A DNA stretch of 52,401 nucleotides from positions 1 to 52,401 of the forward strand of contig JAUSNA010000016.1 of NCBI GenBank assembly GCA_030645455.1, in the 5' to 3' direction. Below are positions 47,058 through 52,401 of the stretch, piece after piece. The notes under the pieces are model-generated. The model was not told the origin of the DNA. It saw nothing but the letters and a program-made list of their open reading frames with translations, and did not search any database. The position numbers and the translations under genes are program-made. The number at the start of each line of letters is the position of its first letter. Position 1 is the stretch's first letter. Source of the DNA: Candidatus Levyibacteriota bacterium (lineage in GTDB: Bacteria > Patescibacteriota > Microgenomatia > Levybacterales > GWA1-39-11).

Positions 47058-49021
47058 TTTTTTCTAATGATAGGATATACAACTACACTAAGAAGAGTAA
47101 TAAGGCTGATAATCCAACCTACATTGTAGTTTCTCTGCTCCGAAAATTCAATGAGGATATCCCGGGAACCACTAGGCACAGTAAATTGCTGTAACCCATT
47201 TTTGGAGGGTTCAGTCTTTAATTGAGATTTTCCATGATAAACAACCCAGCTCGGATCAAACTTTTGCGAAAATACAACCTTCTCAGGTTTTGAAAAATTG
47301 GTTGATAAGCTAAATACAGCAGACGAAATTCTTTCAAATTCTACACTTTCATTGTTAACTGAGAACAAACCGTTATTGTTTGGCGTTTGGTATATGGTTA
47401 ACTTTCCTTGCTTTATTTTTTTCAGATAAGAAACGCTATCAAGTAACTTCTCAGTTTTTAGCCTCTCTTCAGGACTATATTTCCTATCTTTAAGAAAAAT
47501 TTCAGAAAGCGGATCGCTCGGAATAACTACGTATTTAATAGAAAGTTCCCGAAGCAATACAACTGAGCTTTCCTTTTTTAGCTCGTCCACAATTTCAGCA
47601 GCATTAGTTGCATTAAACAAGGGAGAAGCTTCCATGGATGGATGGCTTGAGTCTGAATAAGTGAACCTTTGCTGTCTTGGAACCCACAATGTGCGGTAGA
47701 AATACTGATCTTTAAATATTTGATTTTTAAACTCCACGTATTCGGGTGGCACACTTTTTTCAGAAAATGTTCCCCCAAGTTTACCTACTACCGCTTCCTT
47801 ACTCAATAAAACCCAAAAACCAATAAAGACTATTGCCGGTATATAAAAAAGCCATTTATTCCTCCTTGCCAAAAAATATGATAGAAAGCTTAAAACTAAG
47901 GGAATAAGCACGGAATAAGACATTACAGCCAACGTATACCATTTTGTTGGATCTCGAAACATTTGAAAGCCCGGTATTTTTTCAAAAAGAAATACATAGA
48001 TTTCTCCAAACGGCGCGTTAGCACCTTTCGCCAAAAAGACACCCATAAGCCCCAAAAGGACAATTATTGATACCTTTTTTTTATTTCTGTTTTTTAAAAT
48101 AAGAGCCAAAAATGCTATAACCGGAAGAGTTAAAAATAGTGGAGACTGAAAGGATACTTTTCCGAATATATTTTCCGGCCAATTGGGATGAAGTATAGAT
48201 AGTGTGTTTGAAAGTGTTGCAAAAGAGAAAAATCTTAAAGACTCGGTAGACGTATAGGCTTGACCAAGTGTTTGCAATGGATTCGTCGGATGAGCAATGT
48301 TGGGAAATAACCAGTAAGAGTTCAGGAATAAAGCTAAAATATAGGGTACAGAAATTTTAAGAGCATATCCCCTCCATAGTTTTTTCAAATTCTTGTCTTG
48401 AGAAAGCCGATAGACCAGATATGTGAAATACAACATAATTGCAAATGACGCGATATAAAAAATACGGATATCAAAGGTCATCAATAAAGCTAAAGTAAGA
48501 ACAGTAGAAATTGTATTTCTGTAATTTATAGATTTCGAATTAAATTGGTTTATAAATTGACCAAATACCAAAGGTACAATTGCATATCCCAAAGCTACCC
48601 CCATTTGTCCTCCTCCCACTACCATTAGAATGTAGGTATTCGTGCTATATATGAGTGAGCTAAGTACTGCAAACTTACTGTCTATTTTGAATTGCCTCGC
48701 AAGATAAAAGCTTGAGATTACAGAAAGGAACAAAAACATTCCAAACCATAAAATCTTGTAAGTTAATTGCCACGAAAGTCCAATCAAACTCCCCAGATGA
48801 TATGTGGCATATAAATAGCTATCCAAACTATAAACTATAATCCGCGCCCCCAATCCGTTGCCATGCAGGCTGCTCCACGCCGGAGGAACAAATGGCAGCT
48901 GGGACAAAAATTCAGGATAGAAAAATGGCCAATCACCGCCAATTATATTTGTATTGAAAAACCAAGGTCCGAAGATCAGAAAAAAAACAATAAAAACAAG
49001 TAAATAGATAATTTTATTCAT
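47039..49021 (-). CDS. YfhO/GT-C-like large membrane protein
   Basis: 660 aa polytopic; GGDWPFFYPEF N-terminus; FQMFRDPTKWYTLAVMSYSVLIP. Confidence 0.65.
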   Translation of the reverse strand: MNKIIYLLVFIVFFLIFGPWFFNTNIIGGDWPFFYPEFLSQLPFVPPAWSSLHGNGLGARIIVYSLDSYLYATYHLGSLIGLSWQLTYKILWFGMFLFLSVISSFYLARQFKIDSKFAVLSSLIYSTNTYILMVVGGGQMGVALGYAIVPLVFGQFINQFNSKSINYRNTISTVLTLALLMTFDIRIFYIASFAIMLYFTYLVYRLSQDKNLKKLWRGYALKISVPYILALFLNSYWLFPNIAHPTNPLQTLGQAYTSTESLRFFSFATLSNTLSILHPNWPENIFGKVSFQSPLFLTLPVIAFLALILKNRNKKKVSIIVLLGLMGVFLAKGANAPFGEIYVFLFEKIPGFQMFRDPTKWYTLAVMSYSVLIPLVLSFLSYFLARRNKWLFYIPAIVFIGFWVLLSKEAVVGKLGGTFSEKSVPPEYVEFKNQIFKDQYFYRTLWVPRQQRFTYSDSSHPSMEASPLFNATNAAEIVDELKKESSVVLLRELSIKYVVIPSDPLSEIFLKDRKYSPEERLKTEKLLDSVSYLKKIKQGKLTIYQTPNNNGLFSVNNESVEFERISSAVFSLSTNFSKPEKVVFSQKFDPSWVVYHGKSQLKTEPSKNGLQQFTVPSGSRDILIEFSEQRNYNVGWIISLITLLSVVVYPIIRKKWKQKE

Positions 49022-49145
49022 GCTCTAAATTATTGACTGCAAATAGATGGTAGGCACTCTTTGGGAAAAAAACATAAAAAGGCTCAGCTATAAATGCTAC
49101 AAATCCCCAAAAAAACCACGGCTTGTATTTGATTGAAACATAATT
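49014..49145 (-). pseudogene. Startless 43-codon open frame, possible gene relic
   Basis: NYVSIKYKPWFFWGFVAFIAEPFYVFFPKSAYHLFAVNNLEHE*, no ATG/GTG/TTG in frame after the preceding TAG. Confidence 0.35.
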
Positions 49146-49157
49146 CTATTATTCTTT

Positions 49158-52100
49158 TCATCTTTTTCTAATCAGAAAAATCATAGTAATAATAAGGGTT
49201 AAAAGCGAGACAAAAGATATCAGACCACCTATATAAAATAACTGCTGTCCTTTATAAACAAGAACGAGAGTGTATTCGGATTTACTTTCAGTATCATCAG
49301 GAGTTATATACCAACCATTTGCATACCCATTTGCAACCATATGAGTTTTATCAGCTACATATGGTCCTGTCCATCCATTAAATAACTCCAGACCCGGAAT
49401 ACTTCTCTGTGCTTCCCCCTCTTTTATCTGACCATCAAAGTACTGAAACTTTATAGGAATAGTAGGAGCATTTTTCGTAAGCACTATCTTCCAATTTTTA
49501 TCATACGCATCCGAAAATACAAGAAAATATGGCTTTTTCGCATCCTTAACTATAATTTTATAAGCAACAGGATTAATCCTCTGGAATACAATTTTAGGAG
49601 TATAAATCTCACCGGGAACGTCCTTTACAAACAAGACATTTGGTACTAAAGTTTCTGTAACGTTAAAGTTTCTTATTGAAAGTGTTGCTCCAGAAGAAGC
49701 ATGATTGTTTGCAAACTCAATAAAGGCTGCAGTAGCATAAGGATCGGACGCGATAATGGTCTGCTCGGATTTCCAAGACATACTGTTGAGATTTTTCTTA
49801 AAAAAACTATTCCTTCCCCTACTTTTACCGGAGCTTTTGATATCCAAAAAACTATAAACAAAATTGTCACCATTAGTCATATATTCAAATGTTATAAGAT
49901 ATTGCTTCCCCGGCTCATACCCTTCAATCCTTTCACTGTATGCCTTAAAATCTAACTTCTTTGCCTCTAACGTTACTGCCTTATTGAGTTGTGAATCCTG
50001 CATGTAGTTTCGCCGGGAATAATCGATAGTAAAATTTATCGATCCTGAAGACACAGAAACATCAGGAAATTTTATGAACTTCTCATTCTTTAAGCTACTT
50101 GTTAGGAAATGTTGTTTATTATTAAATGTAAGAATAGCAGCAGCTGCGTTTTTATCCAGTGGTGGAATATTTTCAATATGCAACTCGTATGCTCCATTAT
50201 CACTTTCAGGAAGAATAATAGAGTATTTATTGTTTTCGGAGGAGAAAACCGGAATAGACAAGGTGTCATATATTTCATAAAATGTTTTATCGACCATATC
50301 CATTAGTATTTCTTTATCTTTAGATGATTTCGTTGTTAAATGAATTTCGTCAATTAATAAAGCTTGGTGGCGTTTTAATTGCTCATCAATTTTTACCAAT
50401 TCAGCATTAATTTCAGCCCTTTCATTTTTCACCGTTTTAAGGAAAGTTAATAACTCTGCATAACCTCTTTTATAACTTTCAAGACTTCTTTCCCAACTCA
50501 TGTAATAATCACCAATAGGTATTATCGATGTTGATGCATTTACTTCCATAATATTTCCCCATTTCTTAAGCTCATACAATCGTTTGCTCAAAAGTAGCAT
50601 TGCAGTATCAACATGAGGTCTCATTTCCTTTTTATTGGAGAGTTCAAACCGCTCCCTCATTAAAACCAATGGATAAACTAATTCATCCATCCGTCGGGCA
50701 ATATAGGGAGCATGATTATGCAGGTGATTATTGTAAATAAGTGCATCAAAAGGGTTAGATGATTGAGCTTGAAAAACGTCTTGTTGATGACCTATCGTAA
50801 TCCCTGTTTTGTTTTGTGCAAAAGCTTTTCTAATGTTAGTTGTGTTGCTAAGAATATATGATTTTGCAATGTCACTAGAACTGACCACCTCTGTTGCAGC
50901 ATAAATATGTGGAAGATACGCCTCATCGGGCATTCTATATAAATGATAGTTTTCACCAAAACTCTTTACTTTTATTAAATTAAGAGCAGCTATGAACTCT
51001 TTGTACTTTTCCTGCGTTTGAGGAAAAGACGAACGCGCATATTCATAGGGAAATCCAGGAAATCCTTTTTCGTATACTAAGGGGTCAGAATTGTAAAAAA
51101 CGTAACCAATATTATAGTTTGCAAAAATCTCTTTTATTCTTCCGTAATCTTGAGTTTGGGCTGCCTTCGCAAAAATACCGTTAAAAGAACCAAAACTTGA
51201 TGTGCCTGCAAAATCTCTTTTTCCTGCAAGGTATGCAATTAGAGCCGGGCCTTCATATACTCCAATTTTTTCCTTACCCGCAACTATCTGGTAACCCGGA
51301 TCGCTTAAGGGAAGCACTAGCACCTTTGAATCCTGTTTTATATCTTTCACGTACTTCATTGCTTCAGTAAAATGGGGGTCAGGTACATCAACAAGCTTTA
51401 AATTATCACTTTGCCACACATCTTTATTCACCATATCTCCAATTAAAAACGGTGTGGCATGCAAAAGCATTATGATGATCAATACGGATGAAAAAATATA
51501 AATAATTTTCTTATTTAATGAGTTAAAAACAAAAGATAGTGACAACGAGAAAAATATTGAATAAAAGAAAATGTACGCATATTGCCATTGTCCAAAATAG
51601 TTGCGAAACATAGAAAATCCGGGAAGATTAAAAAGTGATTTATAGAATTCAATTCCAACCGTTGTGATATTTCCAATCGCAAAAAACAACACAATAAGAA
51701 ATGCTCCTGCTGTTAACAAAAGTAACTTTGAGCGTCCTCGCATTAGCGCAAAAACAAAAATAAAGGGGGAAATGGCTGTATAAATATTTGAGATGGGATT
51801 AGTCGACATTTGCGGCATATGGAAAAGTCCGTTTGTCACCTTCACCGATGCAGAAACTGCCGAAAAATAGCTTAACCCTCTGTCAAATTTCCCCTCGCTA
51901 GTAAATACATTTGCATAAAGATCACTACCGGGTTTAAAAAGAGATGAGAAAAGAGGGAACAGGTGATAGGAGTGAATAAGAATAAACAACACTAAAGTCA
52001 ATCCTATTTTCCACCAAGAAATAATTCTCTTCTTAACAACAATTGTGTAAACAATAAGGAACAACAGTGCCAATGGATAAAAGGCAAATAGTGGTGGGGA

Positions 52101-52401
52101 TGCCCCAAAACTAAAATTATGGGAAAATATAAATGTAACCAAAAGAGCGGTGAATAGATAAATTATCTTGTTGCTTTTCAAAAATAAAAATACCAGCAAA
52201 AAAATTAAAGGATTAAGAAAAAATTGATCATGGGTAAAAATAACTTTATCCCATCCAATGATAGATATAGGAGAAAATATGTAAAAAAGTCCGCCAATGA
52301 TACTAGCCAATAAATATGACTTTTCATTTTTATATCCATTGTCTACTAAAAAACCTTTAACAATATAAAATATTGACAGAAAACCAATGCTTAACTTTAG
52401 C
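49158..52401 (-). CDS. Giant YfhO/arabinofuranosyltransferase-like membrane protein, 5' end beyond window
   Basis: Frame stays open upstream of the listed TTG start through 52401; polytopic N half, [25 protein letters not shown], long extracytoplasmic C half. Confidence 0.7.
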   Translation of the reverse strand, partial: LKLSIGFLSIFYIVKGFLVDNGYKNEKSYLLASIIGGLFYIFSPISIIGWDKVIFTHDQFFLNPLIFLLVFLFLKSNKIIYLFTALLVTFIFSHNFSFGASPPLFAFYPLALLFLIVYTIVVKKRIISWWKIGLTLVLFILIHSYHLFPLFSSLFKPGSDLYANVFTSEGKFDRGLSYFSAVSASVKVTNGLFHMPQMSTNPISNIYTAISPFIFVFALMRGRSKLLLLTAGAFLIVLFFAIGNITTVGIEFYKSLFNLPGFSMFRNYFGQWQYAYIFFYSIFFSLSLSFVFNSLNKKIIYIFSSVLIIIMLLHATPFLIGDMVNKDVWQSDNLKLVDVPDPHFTEAMKYVKDIKQDSKVLVLPLSDPGYQIVAGKEKIGVYEGPALIAYLAGKRDFAGTSSFGSFNGIFAKAAQTQDYGRIKEIFANYNIGYVFYNSDPLVYEKGFPGFPYEYARSSFPQTQEKYKEFIAALNLIKVKSFGENYHLYRMPDEAYLPHIYAATEVVSSSDIAKSYILSNTTNIRKAFAQNKTGITIGHQQDVFQAQSSNPFDALIYNNHLHNHAPYIARRMDELVYPLVLMRERFELSNKKEMRPHVDTAMLLLSKRLYELKKWGNIMEVNASTSIIPIGDYYMSWERSLESYKRGYAELLTFLKTVKNERAEINAELVKIDEQLKRHQALLIDEIHLTTKSSKDKEILMDMVDKTFYEIYDTLSIPVFSSENNKYSIILPESDNGAYELHIENIPPLDKNAAAAILTFNNKQHFLTSSLKNEKFIKFPDVSVSSGSINFTIDYSRRNYMQDSQLNKAVTLEAKKLDFKAYSERIEGYEPGKQYLITFEYMTNGDNFVYSFLDIKSSGKSRGRNSFFKKNLNSMSWKSEQTIIASDPYATAAFIEFANNHASSGATLSIRNFNVTETLVPNVLFVKDVPGEIYTPKIVFQRINPVAYKIIVKDAKKPYFLVFSDAYDKNWKIVLTKNAPTIPIKFQYFDGQIKEGEAQRSIPGLELFNGWTGPYVADKTHMVANGYANGWYITPDDTESKSEYTLVLVYKGQQLFYIGGLISFVSLLTLIITMIFLIRKR

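Noticed and set aside
1-52401. CRISPR arrays, tRNA/rRNA genes, transposases, integrases
   Set aside because: Intergenic gaps are short, no regular direct-repeat/spacer series, no cloverleaf or recombinase motif recognised by eye.

Overview
AT-rich bacterial window whose gene content resembles a Patescibacteria/CPR (Microgenomates-like) genome. The taxonomy is inferred from gene families and architecture, not from a search. From left to right: (i) the end of a probable MBOAT gene and an SGNH-like protein (+ strand); (ii) a 183-aa ORF carrying a complete Ulp1/C48-type His-Asp-Gln-Cys signature, ending exactly where ftsZ ends on the other strand; (iii) a minus-strand division/cell-wall (dcw) cluster, mraZ-rsmH-ftsL-ftsI-murE-murC(interrupted)-murA-glmU N domain-hexapeptide acyltransferase-mraY-ftsW-murG-ftsQ-like-ftsA-ftsZ; (iv) a block of secreted or membrane-anchored unknowns, including a 970-aa Cys-rich/SdrD-B-like surface protein; (v) glyQS, recO and a DUF4012-like gene; (vi) a roughly 25-kb surface-polysaccharide locus (sugar transferase, manC, many GT4/GT2 enzymes, GT-C membrane proteins, O-antigen ligase-like fusion, epimerase, methyltransferases, YfhO-like giants). 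Most notable observations: the Ulp1-like protease beside ftsZ, flanked by what looks like a second copy of the FtsZ C-terminal peptide; an in-frame TAA inside murC; a candidate MraZ operator (two AAGTGGCG units, 10-bp period) under a strong sigma70-like promoter; a GlmU split into two genes; and several -10 boxes placed 5-8 nt from start codons (leaderless transcription). No tRNA, rRNA, CRISPR array or transposase was recognised. All assignments come from reading the sequence and supplied translations; no database search was run.
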